64,000 bases of DNA from Paraburkholderia sp. CNPSo 3274. GTDB taxonomy: Bacteria; Pseudomonadota; Gammaproteobacteria; Burkholderiales; Burkholderiaceae. Below the pieces are notes generated by a model. The model saw only the letters and a list, made by a program, of their open reading frames with translations. It searched no databases and was not told the DNA's origin. Positions 35,701 to 44,093 of the stretch are shown here, one piece after another (the stretch's first letter is position 1; every line of letters begins with the position of its first letter). The stretch is taken from assembly GCF_024206475.1 (NCBI RefSeq), contig NZ_JAMBPR010000001.1, positions 222,580-286,579 on the forward strand. Reading direction: 5' to 3'. Both the position numbers and the translations under genes were made by a program.

Positions 35701-38330
35701 CGATGAAGCGCTTTCAGGTGAGAACGTATGAAACGTTCGGTGTCGTCGCGCAATGGACGAACCCTGTTCGGTCGGCCCGTGACCCGCTGCATCGCGCCTT
35801 CGACGTGGCCTGCAAGATCGGCGATTGCACGTACGCCGTGTTCAGCTGTGCCCACCTGAACACCAACCTTCTGCTTGCAGGCGATCCGCTTGCGGAGGTG
35901 CAACGTGGGGCCGAACACGGCCTCGAATTCGCGCAGTCGGTGCGGTTCGGATTCGCCGCGGACCTCATCACGCCACAGCTTCAGCTTGCCAAAACGCTGC
36001 GCGGATCGACGCACACATTTGGATCGTTCGATGACGACCAATTCAACGAACGCCAGTTCGAGCTGAATCTCTCATGCACTTCCGCGCTGGCGCCGACGGC
36101 ATGCTGGTACTGGATCAGGAAGATTCAGGCGCGCTTCCTGGCGGGCGACTACGAGATCGCTCTCGAGACCGCGTCGATCGCCCAGCCGGTTCTGACGAAG
36201 CATTTAGGATCGCTGGAGATCGCGGAGTATCACTATTTCGATGCCCTTGCGCATGCCGCGGCCTGTGATTGCGGATCATCGCGCGAGCATAAGCGGCTGC
36301 ATCTGGACGCGATGGCTGTCGATTACCGGAAACTTCAGGTCTGGGCCGAGAATTGCCCGGAAAATTTCGAGAATCGACGGGCATTGGTGGCTGCGGAAAT
36401 GGCCCGTTTGGAAGGAGCGGACCTCGAAGAAGTCATGCGCCTTTACGAACTTGCGATCCGCTCGGCTCGCGAGAGCGGGTTCGTCCACAACGAGGCACTC
36501 GCCTGCGAGCTGGCAGCACGGTTCTACGCAGCGCGCGGGTTCGAAGCCATCGCGCGTCTGCATATGCGCAAGGCGCGTTGCGGCTATCTTCGCTGGGGCG
36601 CCGACGCAAAGGTGCGGCAGCTCGATGAGCGATTCCCGCAGCTCCTGGAGGACGAATCGGACGCGCGCCCGGCTGTCACGATCGGCGCGCCTGCGGAATA
36701 TCTGGATCTGACTGCCGTCATCAAGATCTCGCAGGCCGTGTTTGGCGAGGTGGTTCCTGAGCGTCTGATCGATACGCTATTGCGTCATGCGATCGAGTAT
36801 GCGGGCGCCGGGCGCGGTCTTCTGATTACGCCGGGCGACAATGGGCTGCGGGTCGAGGCCGAAGCCCTCGCTGGCTGCGACAGCGTCATCGCGCAGCCAG
36901 CGGCCGGCGCGGCATTGCCGGAAGCGGTCGTCCATTACGTCGCGCGAACCCGCGAAAGCGTGATCCTCAGCGACGCATCGGTCCAGAACCTGTTCTCTGC
37001 CGACCCGTATATCACCCGGTTTCGTGCGCGGTCGATGCTTTGCCTGCCTCTGATCAACGGAGCCAAACTGGTCGGTGTGCTGTACCTCGAAAACAATCTC
37101 GCGTCGCACGTATTCACCTCAGCGCGCATCGCCATGCTGAAACTGCTGGCATCACAAGCCGCCATTTCCTTGGAAAACTCCCGGCTGTATCTCGATCTGG
37201 CGGAGCGCGAGGCGAAGATCCGGCGCCTCGTCGAGGCCAATATCATCGGGATCTTCATTTGGCGATTCGATGGCCAGATTGTCGAGGCCAACGATGCCTT
37301 TCTTCGGATGGTGGGCTACGACCGCGACGACATCGTCGCGGGCCGGGTCAAGCGATCGGACCTGAGCGCACCCGAGTGGCGCGAGCGCGACTTACGCACC
37401 GTCATCGAGCTCAAGACGGTCGGGATTGTGCAGCCTTTCGAAAAGGAATACACCCGCAAGGATGGCCAACGCGTGCCAATTCTGATCGGCTTTGCCGCTT
37501 TCGGCGAACAATCCGATCAGGGCGTCGCATTCGTCGTGGATCTGACCGAGCGAAAGCGCGCCGAGACCGAAACACGCGAGGCTGAGCAACGCTACCGCGA
37601 GATGCAGACGTCGCTGGCGCATGCGAACCGGCTTGCGACCGTCGGTCAACTCACCGCCTCGATTGCCCACGAAATCAAGCAGCCGATTGCCGCGTCGGCC
37701 GTCAACGCGCAGGCCGCCATGCGGTGGCTGCGCGCCGAGCCGCCCAAGCTGAAAGAGGCCCAACAGGCGCTCGATCGAGTAGTCGCCGATGCCATGCGCG
37801 CGGGCGATGTTCTCTGCCGGATACGCGATCTCGTCACGAAGGCCCCCCAACACAAAGATCTTCTGCGTATCAACGAAGCCATCGTTGAGGTCGTTGAACT
37901 GATTCGGGACGATCTGACGAAAAACGACGTATCGGTAGAACTCGCATTAGAGGATAACTTGCCGCCGGTCCGTGGAGACTGCGTTCAATTGCAACAGGTG
38001 ATGCTCAACCTGACACTCAACGCCGTAGAAGCGATGACGGGCACGTGTGCCGGGCCGCGCGAATTGCAGATTGGCGCCGCGCCGGACGATTCGGGCGGCG
38101 TGCGCGTCACGGTGAGGGATTCGGGGCCTGGCATCGCATCCGGGAATCTCGAGCGAATCTTCGACCCGTTCTACACCACGAAGTCTGGCGGCATGGGCAT
38201 GGGGCTGTCGATCTGCCGGTCGATTGTGGAAGGCCACCGGGGACGCATGTGGGCGGACGCAAACACTTCTCGCGGCACCGTGTTTCAAGTCGTGCTTCCG
38301 AGCGATGACGCGGAAGATAGCGACGGCTGA
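32793..38330 (+). CDS. Giant sensor 2: Ser/Thr kinase-like, AAA ATPase, GAF, PAS, histidine kinase
   Basis: 1845 residues from TTG 32793, which has GGGAGAAA at good spacing and gives a length equal to its paralogues (1847, 1849); an in-frame ATG at 32721 lacks a spaced site. Order as in giant sensor 1: kinase-like domain (about 13-285), AAA ATPase (GHSGIGKS near 336-343; LVLFLDDLQWLD), helical repeats, GAF, PAS (LVEANIIGIFIW...VVDLTERKRAE) and FixL-like kinase with SIAHEIKQP (His about 1626), NLTLNAVEAM, DSGPG and [12 protein letters not shown]. The kinase active site is altered: HKDLKPAH has His in place of the metal-binding Asn, DFG is GFG, and the beta3 Lys position is Arg. It is divergent from the FixJ gene at 32225. 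Confidence 0.93.
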   Translation: MSVSSSSFDIDTSDPIQFVWEDGECAFYRGSRLSADGRRESVLLVRPADAHPSQAVVDRLAHEYALADELDEAAAVRPLQLLRENGLATLVLADPGGEPLERFTSPIDARDFLRLAIAIVAALGKLHARGLVHKDLKPAHIVVNCAAGAARLTGFGIATLLPREPQTPSPPEFIEGTLAYMAPEQTGRMNRSVDSRSDLYSLGVTYYRMLTGVLPFTASDPMEWVHCHIARQPVPPAERERTVPGPVSTIVMKLLEKTAEDRYQTAFGVEHDLRCCLAQWESGGRIDDFPLGTRDTPDRLLIPEKLYGRTRELDVLLHAFERVSGGGNVEMVLVTGHSGIGKSALVQELHKELGASRCLFAAGKCDQYQRDIPNSTLAQVLQSLIRPLLVSGEAELSRWRTALNAALDPGGALIANLVPALAAITGEQPGVPELPAEDARRRFQLVFRRFIDVFATLEHPLVLFLDDLQWLDPATLDVLDFLLTRSDLPHLLLIGAYRDNEVDANHPLAGRLAAIREAGAAMHEIRLEPLVPDVVEQLIADSMRCTPERAAPLARLLQGKTSGNPFFTLQFLGALVDEGLLSFDHANGRWSWGLRQLYARRHTGNVAEFMVEKLSRLPARTRKTLQLLACLGNIAEPATLATVCETSERTVSANLWEAVRQQLVIRQEGTYRFAHDRILEAAYALIPASSRADMHLRIARLLAARLPPVKREQSVFEIVSQFDRATALIVTAQERQQVAELNLLAGKHAIVSAAYASALNYLKAGAALLMGDGWSDQHELAFSLAIHRAKCEILTGDLQSAEDRLAALSTRAADTVERATVASLQADVYVLRGQGERTVAVGLDYLRHEGVDWPAHPTDAQVQAEYEQIWSSLGSRKIEELIDLPVMSDPVCLAFLEVLTRFFPAALFTDINLYSLVVCRAVNLSLKWGNCDASCAAYVRLGLIAGFHFGDYPAGFQFARLGYELVEQRAMKRFQVRTYETFGVVAQWTNPVRSARDPLHRAFDVACKIGDCTYAVFSCAHLNTNLLLAGDPLAEVQRGAEHGLEFAQSVRFGFAADLITPQLQLAKTLRGSTHTFGSFDDDQFNERQFELNLSCTSALAPTACWYWIRKIQARFLAGDYEIALETASIAQPVLTKHLGSLEIAEYHYFDALAHAAACDCGSSREHKRLHLDAMAVDYRKLQVWAENCPENFENRRALVAAEMARLEGADLEEVMRLYELAIRSARESGFVHNEALACELAARFYAARGFEAIARLHMRKARCGYLRWGADAKVRQLDERFPQLLEDESDARPAVTIGAPAEYLDLTAVIKISQAVFGEVVPERLIDTLLRHAIEYAGAGRGLLITPGDNGLRVEAEALAGCDSVIAQPAAGAALPEAVVHYVARTRESVILSDASVQNLFSADPYITRFRARSMLCLPLINGAKLVGVLYLENNLASHVFTSARIAMLKLLASQAAISLENSRLYLDLAEREAKIRRLVEANIIGIFIWRFDGQIVEANDAFLRMVGYDRDDIVAGRVKRSDLSAPEWRERDLRTVIELKTVGIVQPFEKEYTRKDGQRVPILIGFAAFGEQSDQGVAFVVDLTERKRAETETREAEQRYREMQTSLAHANRLATVGQLTASIAHEIKQPIAASAVNAQAAMRWLRAEPPKLKEAQQALDRVVADAMRAGDVLCRIRDLVTKAPQHKDLLRINEAIVEVVELIRDDLTKNDVSVELALEDNLPPVRGDCVQLQQVMLNLTLNAVEAMTGTCAGPRELQIGAAPDDSGGVRVTVRDSGPGIASGNLERIFDPFYTTKSGGMGMGLSICRSIVEGHRGRMWADANTSRGTVFQVVLPSDDAEDSDG

Positions 38331-38347
38331 GCGGCGGCACCGCGCTC

Positions 38348-38376
38348 GTGGCTGCGATTCGACCCGCAGCAGCCAC
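38348..38376. terminator. Hairpin between convergent giant sensor 2 and DUF2252 genes
   Basis: An 8-bp stem GTGGCTGC/GCAGCCAC with a 13-nt loop fills most of the 51-bp gap between the two stop codons (38330 and 38382). It has no T tract; a bidirectional terminator is plausible from position. Confidence 0.4.
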
Positions 38377-38381
38377 ATGAA

Positions 38382-39833
38382 TCACACTTGAACCTGAATC
38401 CGTCCGGCCTTGACTGCCGCCTTCAACACCGACCAGTCCTTTTCGTTCTGGTCTGCATACGCGAGGGCGAACCGCTCGATGGCCTGGTCGAATGCATCCG
38501 ACTTGCCGGTATAGCCCACGAGGAGCGCAGGATCGCCCGCTTTCGCCATTGAATGCGCCAGTGCGTGAGCGCAGGACGCAGCATATTCGCTGAGGTCTTC
38601 GACATCGAACGTCGTGAAGTCGAATGCGCCCTTCATGTCGCGCAGTTGCCGCACGTAGAAGTCATTGCCCGAATGCTGCATCTTCGACCAGCCGAGAAAA
38701 ATATCGCTGGCCGACTGCAACAGGCGTTGCCCGTTCACCACGCGCTGGCCGTGATTCGGATACCGGCTCGGCGGCAAATAGCCCTCCAGCGCCGAAGCCC
38801 GCGCCTCCTTCAATTGCAGAAACAGCGGACACTCGCCATCGGCCATGAACAGCGCCTCATAGCAGCGCGTGCCCACCGAGCCGATCCCCACGACGCGAAT
38901 GGCCACATCCACCAGTTCATATCGATCGAACAGCGCGCGCCGGTCGTCGGGAAGCGTCAGCCGGTAGTCGGCGAAGAAACGCCGCACCAGCGCATCGTAC
39001 TGCTTCTGGTCGTGCGGACTTTCCAGCGGGACGTGATACACGAGCGGCGGCACGTCCTTGATGCGCAGCTTGCCGTTGACGAACTCGGTCGAATGATTCA
39101 TCACGGAGCGCGACGACTGCAGCCGGGCCGCGTCAATGACGCTCCGCTCCTTTCTTCGTTCCTGCTCCGAATCGGCGTTAGCCAGCATGCTCTCGGACTG
39201 GAACTGGTAGTACCAGATGTCGAGCGTGTCCATGCGGCTGAACTCGGCCATTCGTTGCCGGAACGTCTCGCACAAGCGGCGCACGACGCCGCGCTGGTCT
39301 CGCGTCGTGAATCCGCGCTCGCGCGCCGCGATCACGAACGAGGCCGCCAGCCTGCGCACATCCCAGTCGAAGGGGCCTGGCAGCGTTTCGTCGAAATCGT
39401 TCGGCCCGAAGAGAATGCGCCGCTCCGGGCTCGCGAACAGCCCGAAATTGGCCAGATGCGCATCGCCGCCGAGTTGCACGTTCACGTTGGAGTGCGGCAG
39501 CTTCGACAGGTCGAAGGCCATGAGCGGCGCGGCGCCGCGATAGAACGCGAACGGACTCTGCACCATGCGCCCGTAGCGGATGGGAATCAGTTCCGTCACG
39601 CGCCCCACGTTGGACGCTTCGAGCAGCGCGAGGGGGTCGCGATCCACGACCTTGCACTCGGCGAGCCTGTCGCGCGGCATCGCCTTGCGTGCCGACTTGC
39701 CCTGCTCGATTCTCATGGCGAGCGACCCGCGGCCCGCAAACATCGTGGACGGATCGCCGGGTGCCGCCACGGCCTTCGGATCGATGTGCTCCGCAGCAGG
39801 CTCGTTTTGCTTCGCGGCAACGGTATTGAGCAT
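38382..39833 (-). CDS. DUF2252 family protein
   Basis: 483 residues from ATG 39833, with a perfect AAAGGAGG site. Conserved blocks: RMVQSPFAFYRGAAPLMAFD, QLGGDAHLANFGLFASPERR, GPNDFDETLPGPFDWDVRRL, GIGSVGTRCYEALF and LQLKEARAS. The order of these blocks (a His-x-x-Asn loop and Asp-rich motifs) recalls aminoglycoside-phosphotransferase/kinase-like folds and defines DUF2252, whose function is unknown. It is 54 bp after the SulP gene on the same strand and may be last in a long transcript. Confidence 0.92.
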   Translation of the reverse strand: MLNTVAAKQNEPAAEHIDPKAVAAPGDPSTMFAGRGSLAMRIEQGKSARKAMPRDRLAECKVVDRDPLALLEASNVGRVTELIPIRYGRMVQSPFAFYRGAAPLMAFDLSKLPHSNVNVQLGGDAHLANFGLFASPERRILFGPNDFDETLPGPFDWDVRRLAASFVIAARERGFTTRDQRGVVRRLCETFRQRMAEFSRMDTLDIWYYQFQSESMLANADSEQERRKERSVIDAARLQSSRSVMNHSTEFVNGKLRIKDVPPLVYHVPLESPHDQKQYDALVRRFFADYRLTLPDDRRALFDRYELVDVAIRVVGIGSVGTRCYEALFMADGECPLFLQLKEARASALEGYLPPSRYPNHGQRVVNGQRLLQSASDIFLGWSKMQHSGNDFYVRQLRDMKGAFDFTTFDVEDLSEYAASCAHALAHSMAKAGDPALLVGYTGKSDAFDQAIERFALAYADQNEKDWSVLKAAVKAGRIQVQV

Positions 39834-39887
39834 CGCGTCCTCCTTTCAATTGATCGTCAAGGCTGCCCTGTCACATCATCCCCCGCC

Positions 39888-41645
39888 TCATTCCGGCCTG
39901 GTGTCCGGAGCAGATGCAGGTCCCGGTGCTGATGTCGATGGCGGGGCCGGCGGCGTCAGTTCGCGCAGGGCCTCTACGGCTGCATCCACCGTTGCAAAGA
40001 TCTCGCGATGCGCGCCGCGCGCACGCAGCGCCTTGTACCGCTCGATCTGATGCCGCACGCCTGTCGCCAGCGCGACGGCGGCGATACCCACACCGCGCTT
40101 GTCGAGTTCCTCGCCCAGCTGGACCAGGGTCTTGCCGGCCGTGTAATCGATGTTGTACATCTCTGTCGCGTCGACCACAATCCAGCGCGGAGTCGGGCTC
40201 GCTTCGTTGACGACCTTGAGCACCTCCTCGGTGAAGCGGCCGGCGTTCGCATAGAACATGTCCGCTTCGAACCGGTAAACCACGATACCGGGCGCCGCCA
40301 GCAGATTGGGAGTAACAGGATGCGCGATCCAGCGGTCTGCGGGGCCGCGCGTGAGCACACGCGTGCGCAGGCGGTAGCTATGCCGCGCATGCGCGATCAG
40401 CGATAGCACGACGGCCGCCAGAATGCCGTGCATCACATCGACGAACACTACTACGCCCGCGGCAAGCAACGCCACGACGAATTCGTCTTTCTGCATGCGA
40501 TACAGCTCGGCCATCCCCTTAATGTCGATCAGCTTCACGCCGATCATGAAGACGATGGCCGACAGCACGGCGGCAGGCAGAAAGCTGAGCGGCTTCGTGA
40601 GGAACAGCAGCACCAGCAGCACGATTGCGGCGGTCGTGAGATGAGCGATCTGCGTGCGACCGCCCGCCTCGTCCACCATCTCGGTCTTGGTCGGGCTACC
40701 GTTCACGACGAATGTGCCGGTGAACGCGGCCGCAGCGTTTGCCGCCGCAAGGCCGATGATGTCGGCGTTGTCGTCGCCCTTCTCGTTGTAGCGGTTGGCA
40801 TACGCGCGTGCCGTTGCCGCGCTCTGCGCAATGATGACGATGAAGCACGATGCCGCCGTGGCGAGCACCTGGTTGATCTCGTTCATATGCACCGGCGGCA
40901 GGAACAACGAAGGCAATCCGCCCGGCACGTCGCCCGTGACCGCAATGCCACGCGAGGCGAAGTTGAACACCGCGCTCGCCGCGATGGAGCCGATCACGGC
41001 GATCAGCGCGCCAGGCGCACGCGGCACAAACCGCTTGCAACCGACGATCACCACGAGCACGCCAATCGCCAGCGCCGCGGTCGGCAGGTTGATGCCGCCG
41101 ATGCGCTGAAACACCGAAACGATTTGCATGATCGGGCCGTGCCCCTGTTTCGCGAGTCCGAGCAATCCAGCAAACTCGCCTGCCGCGACCTGCACGCCGA
41201 CCCCAGTCAGGAAGCCGATCAGCGCGCTTCGGGAAAGAAAGTCAGCGAGAAATCCCAGCCGGAAGACGCGCGCGATCACGAGCATCACGGCGACCGTCAG
41301 CGCGACAGTGCTGGTCAGGCCGATATATTCCTTGCTGCCCACCGCGGCGACGGCGGTCAACATGCCGGCAAGGATGGCGGCTGTTGCGGAGTCTGCGGCG
41401 ACCACCAGTTGGCGCGACGCGCCGAAAAAGGCAAACGCGACCAGCGGCAGCAGGATCGTGTAGAGGCCGGTAACCGTGGGCGTGCCGGCAATCTTCGTGT
41501 AGCCCATCACTTCGGGAATGCCGAGCGCCGCCAGCGTGATCCCGGCGACGATATCGTGCGGCACCTGCGCCGTGTTGATGGGCAAGAGGCCCTGCAGGAA
41601 GGGCATGCGATGCAGCCGCGGTTCCATCGAAGCAGCAGATTTCAT
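39888..41645 (-). CDS. SulP-family anion transporter with STAS domain
   Basis: 585 residues. The N-terminal ~430 residues hold the SulP membrane domain: PFLQGLLPINTAQVPHDIVA, GIPEVMGYTKIAGTPTVTGL and LVVAADSATAAILAGML, followed by repeated helices. The C-terminal STAS domain (about 440-560) has IVVYRFEADMFYANAGRF and VDATEMYNIDYTAGKTL; the usual phosphorylatable Ser is Thr here. A proline/alanine-rich tail ends the protein. SulP proteins carry sulfate, bicarbonate or dicarboxylates across the inner membrane. Its ATG overlaps the stop of the channel-like gene by 4 bp, indicating coupled expression. Confidence 0.92.
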   Translation of the reverse strand: MKSAASMEPRLHRMPFLQGLLPINTAQVPHDIVAGITLAALGIPEVMGYTKIAGTPTVTGLYTILLPLVAFAFFGASRQLVVAADSATAAILAGMLTAVAAVGSKEYIGLTSTVALTVAVMLVIARVFRLGFLADFLSRSALIGFLTGVGVQVAAGEFAGLLGLAKQGHGPIMQIVSVFQRIGGINLPTAALAIGVLVVIVGCKRFVPRAPGALIAVIGSIAASAVFNFASRGIAVTGDVPGGLPSLFLPPVHMNEINQVLATAASCFIVIIAQSAATARAYANRYNEKGDDNADIIGLAAANAAAAFTGTFVVNGSPTKTEMVDEAGGRTQIAHLTTAAIVLLVLLFLTKPLSFLPAAVLSAIVFMIGVKLIDIKGMAELYRMQKDEFVVALLAAGVVVFVDVMHGILAAVVLSLIAHARHSYRLRTRVLTRGPADRWIAHPVTPNLLAAPGIVVYRFEADMFYANAGRFTEEVLKVVNEASPTPRWIVVDATEMYNIDYTAGKTLVQLGEELDKRGVGIAAVALATGVRHQIERYKALRARGAHREIFATVDAAVEALRELTPPAPPSTSAPGPASAPDTRPE

Positions 41646-42442
41646 GTTGTCGCCTCCACTCGGTTTGTGAGCTTGCCGACCAGTGCATCCGCGATGATCA
41701 CATCGACGATGATGACGTTGGTCGCGCCCGCGTTCTCGAACAGCCCTTTTCTCAGAGGATTTTCACCCGGCACCGCAATCGGGAGCGAGGGATTGAGCGT
41801 ATGCGCTAGCAACGTGATGGCCAGGTTGTTGTTGCTGTCGGGCGTCGTGACGACGAGCGCATTGGCGCTATCCAGCCGCGCACCTTTGAGCACTTCGTCG
41901 AACGCGTCGGGAGAGCCGAGCACGACCATGTGGTCGTGATCTGCCGCGCGTTCGGCCTGCGCCTGATCGCCTACGAGGACCAGCACCGTCTGCCCCGCAT
42001 CGCGCAATCGATCGGCAACCAGTATCCCGAGGGAATGATAGCCAACCACGACAACGTGATTGGCGAGGTGTTCGAGTTTGCGTTCCATGATTCTATTCTC
42101 CCGATACGCCATCACGTCGTCGCCGGATAGCATGCCGGTCAGCTTTGACACCGCGAATCCGCCTATCACCAGCGTCGCGAACATGGCCAGCAGCATGAAG
42201 ACTTTTTGATTCTCGTTGAACTCGGCAAAGTCGCCGATCGTCGTGACGAGATTAACCCCATCCCAAATGGCTGTGAAGAGCTTGTTCGGTAACGGATTAT
42301 TGGAGCGGTCGAGCACGACCAGTCCGGTAGCGGCGCCGCCCAGCAGGAGCAGGAGCAGACCCACAGTATGGCGCGCGCGACGGCGCCACTCGCGAATGCG
42401 GATACGCCCAAGACGCGGCTCATCGACACGGAAGATCCACAT
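41642..42442 (-). CDS. Two-helix ion-channel-like protein with RCK/TrkA-N domain
   Basis: 266 residues. Two membrane helices (TVGLLLLLLGGAATGLVVL and VFMLLAMFATLVIGGFAV) flank a pore loop with TTIGDF where potassium channels have TVGYGD. A C-terminal Rossmann domain follows: HVVVVGYHSLGILVADRL, with GYHSLG in place of GxGxxG, then VLVLVGDQAQAERAADHDH and NALVVTTPDSNNNLAITLLA, as in RCK domains that gate potassium channels. The altered filter means ion selectivity is uncertain. It overlaps the SulP transporter gene by 4 bp and lies 59 bp after the phospholipase D gene. Confidence 0.85.
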   Translation of the reverse strand: MWIFRVDEPRLGRIRIREWRRRARHTVGLLLLLLGGAATGLVVLDRSNNPLPNKLFTAIWDGVNLVTTIGDFAEFNENQKVFMLLAMFATLVIGGFAVSKLTGMLSGDDVMAYRENRIMERKLEHLANHVVVVGYHSLGILVADRLRDAGQTVLVLVGDQAQAERAADHDHMVVLGSPDAFDEVLKGARLDSANALVVTTPDSNNNLAITLLAHTLNPSLPIAVPGENPLRKGLFENAGATNVIIVDVIIADALVGKLTNRVEATT

Positions 42443-42501
42443 GGCTACCTCGTACGGTTAAATACCCCTCACGCGCCGCGGCAAGCCGCGCGCCATTGCA
42501 C

Positions 42502-44055
42502 TCATAGCTGCGACTCGATCGGCAACAGGCCCATGAACCAGATGCTCGTCCGGCGTCCAAAAGAGACATCCGGCTCCGAGTCCAGTTCCGTTACCGTGCC
42601 GTCCTCGGCGGTGTCGATCCAGACGATCCGTTTCGAGCCGTTCGCGTCGGTGTGGAGTTCCACTCGCCACGCAATCTGGTCCAGATGCGGCTCGACGTCA
42701 TCGACCACCTGGCCGGCAATTGCCGGGCTGTTGCAGAGCACGCCGATTTCCGTGTTGAGGTGACTCGAGCGCGGATCGAGATTCATCGAGCCAATAAAAA
42801 CGCTTTGCCGGTCGAACACATAGGTTTTCGCGTGCAAAGACGCCCTTGAAGAGCCGAAGATCTTCCGCTGCGATTTGACGTGGACCGTGCTAACCGGTTT
42901 CAGCTCGTACAGGTGTACGCCGGCCTTGAGGAGATCTTCGCGATAGTGCTCATATCCGGCATTGACAGCAACGACGTCGGTTGCGGCAAGCGAATTGGTC
43001 AGCACCGTCACGCGCACGCCACGAGTGGTCAGATCGCTGATCCATGCCACCCCTTCCTTGCCCGGCACGAAGTATGGCGAAATGATCAGCATCTCGTGTG
43101 TGGGTTTGAGGTTCAGGGCCGCGAACTTCGTCATGAGGTGGCCTTGCGCGTCGTTCGGATCGCGCGTGACCTTGGAAGGGTCGTCGTACAGGAGCGTGGC
43201 TTGTCCCCAGGAAAAGTCGGTGCTGCCCGGGTCGAGCACGGCGGCCATCCGCTCTCTCGCTTGCACGACGTAAGCTGAATCGTGCTGCGACTGGATGTAT
43301 TCGTCCAGTTTCGCGCGATAGGCGGCCAATGCGGACGGATCCGCAGCGTGCCCCGTCAGTTGCTCGATCGAATAACTCGATTCCGAATTCCAGAATTGAT
43401 CGAATGCGTTGGACACTTCACGGACAACCGGACCGTGCACCAGGACATCCAGATCCCCGAACGCCACCACGTTTGAGGCGCCGAAGTATTCGTCGCCGAT
43501 ATTGCGCCCGCCAAGGATGGCGGCTTCGTTGTCCGCAATCATCGCCTTGTTGTGCATGCGCCGGTCGACACGCGAAAATTCGAGCGCCGTCGCCAGTGAC
43601 TTGAAGTGGCGGCTCGCAACCGGATTGAATAGCCGGATCTGCAGATTCGGGTGCGAGTTGAGCGTGAGCAGCACCTGATCGTCTGCGTTCGTGCCCAGGT
43701 CGTCGAGCAGGACACGAACGCGTACGCCGCGGTCTGCTGCCTTGAGCAATGCTGCCGCCAGCTCACGGCCAACCAGATCGTCGTGCCAGATGTAGTACTG
43801 CAGATCGAGCGAACGGTCCGCCGTTCCGGCGAGCATGATGCGGGCTACGATCGCATCGGTAGGGTCTTGCAGCAGGTGAAACGCCGTGTCGCCAGGATGC
43901 TTCTGCTCTTCGGGCACGAACTGCGTGCCGAGCCGTGTGGCTTCCGTGTGTTGCAGCGCAAAAGTCTGTGGCTGGTTCGTCTGCGGGGGCAAACCAGCGC
44001 ACGCGGCCACCATAAAGGCAAGCACAATTACAATGAGACGCTGCAGCTTTTTCAT
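42502..44055 (-). CDS. Phospholipase D-family lipoprotein (cardiolipin synthase ClsC-like)
   Basis: 517 residues from ATG 44055 (GAGGTGCGAAG upstream). Signal peptide with lipobox VAAC (Cys about residue 19). Two HKD motifs: RRMHNKAMIADNEAAILGGR and ASLHAKTYVFDRQSVFIGSM, each followed by the usual Gly-Ser/Gly-Gly-Asn part. The order and length match ClsC/YmdC-type phospholipase D enzymes, which join phospholipids to make cardiolipin at the envelope. The lipobox suggests anchoring in the outer or inner membrane facing the periplasm. It lies 38 bp after the hydroxyacyl-CoA dehydrogenase gene and may share its transcript. Confidence 0.9.
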   Translation of the reverse strand: MKKLQRLIVIVLAFMVAACAGLPPQTNQPQTFALQHTEATRLGTQFVPEEQKHPGDTAFHLLQDPTDAIVARIMLAGTADRSLDLQYYIWHDDLVGRELAAALLKAADRGVRVRVLLDDLGTNADDQVLLTLNSHPNLQIRLFNPVASRHFKSLATALEFSRVDRRMHNKAMIADNEAAILGGRNIGDEYFGASNVVAFGDLDVLVHGPVVREVSNAFDQFWNSESSYSIEQLTGHAADPSALAAYRAKLDEYIQSQHDSAYVVQARERMAAVLDPGSTDFSWGQATLLYDDPSKVTRDPNDAQGHLMTKFAALNLKPTHEMLIISPYFVPGKEGVAWISDLTTRGVRVTVLTNSLAATDVVAVNAGYEHYREDLLKAGVHLYELKPVSTVHVKSQRKIFGSSRASLHAKTYVFDRQSVFIGSMNLDPRSSHLNTEIGVLCNSPAIAGQVVDDVEPHLDQIAWRVELHTDANGSKRIVWIDTAEDGTVTELDSEPDVSFGRRTSIWFMGLLPIESQL

Positions 44056-44093
44056 CTTCGCACCTCGCAGATCAGCGCCTTTGATGAAAGGCG

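Noticed and set aside
40428..41939. 503-codon plus frame over the SulP transporter gene
   Set aside because: Extremely His- and Arg-rich shadow of an obvious SulP/STAS gene on the other strand.
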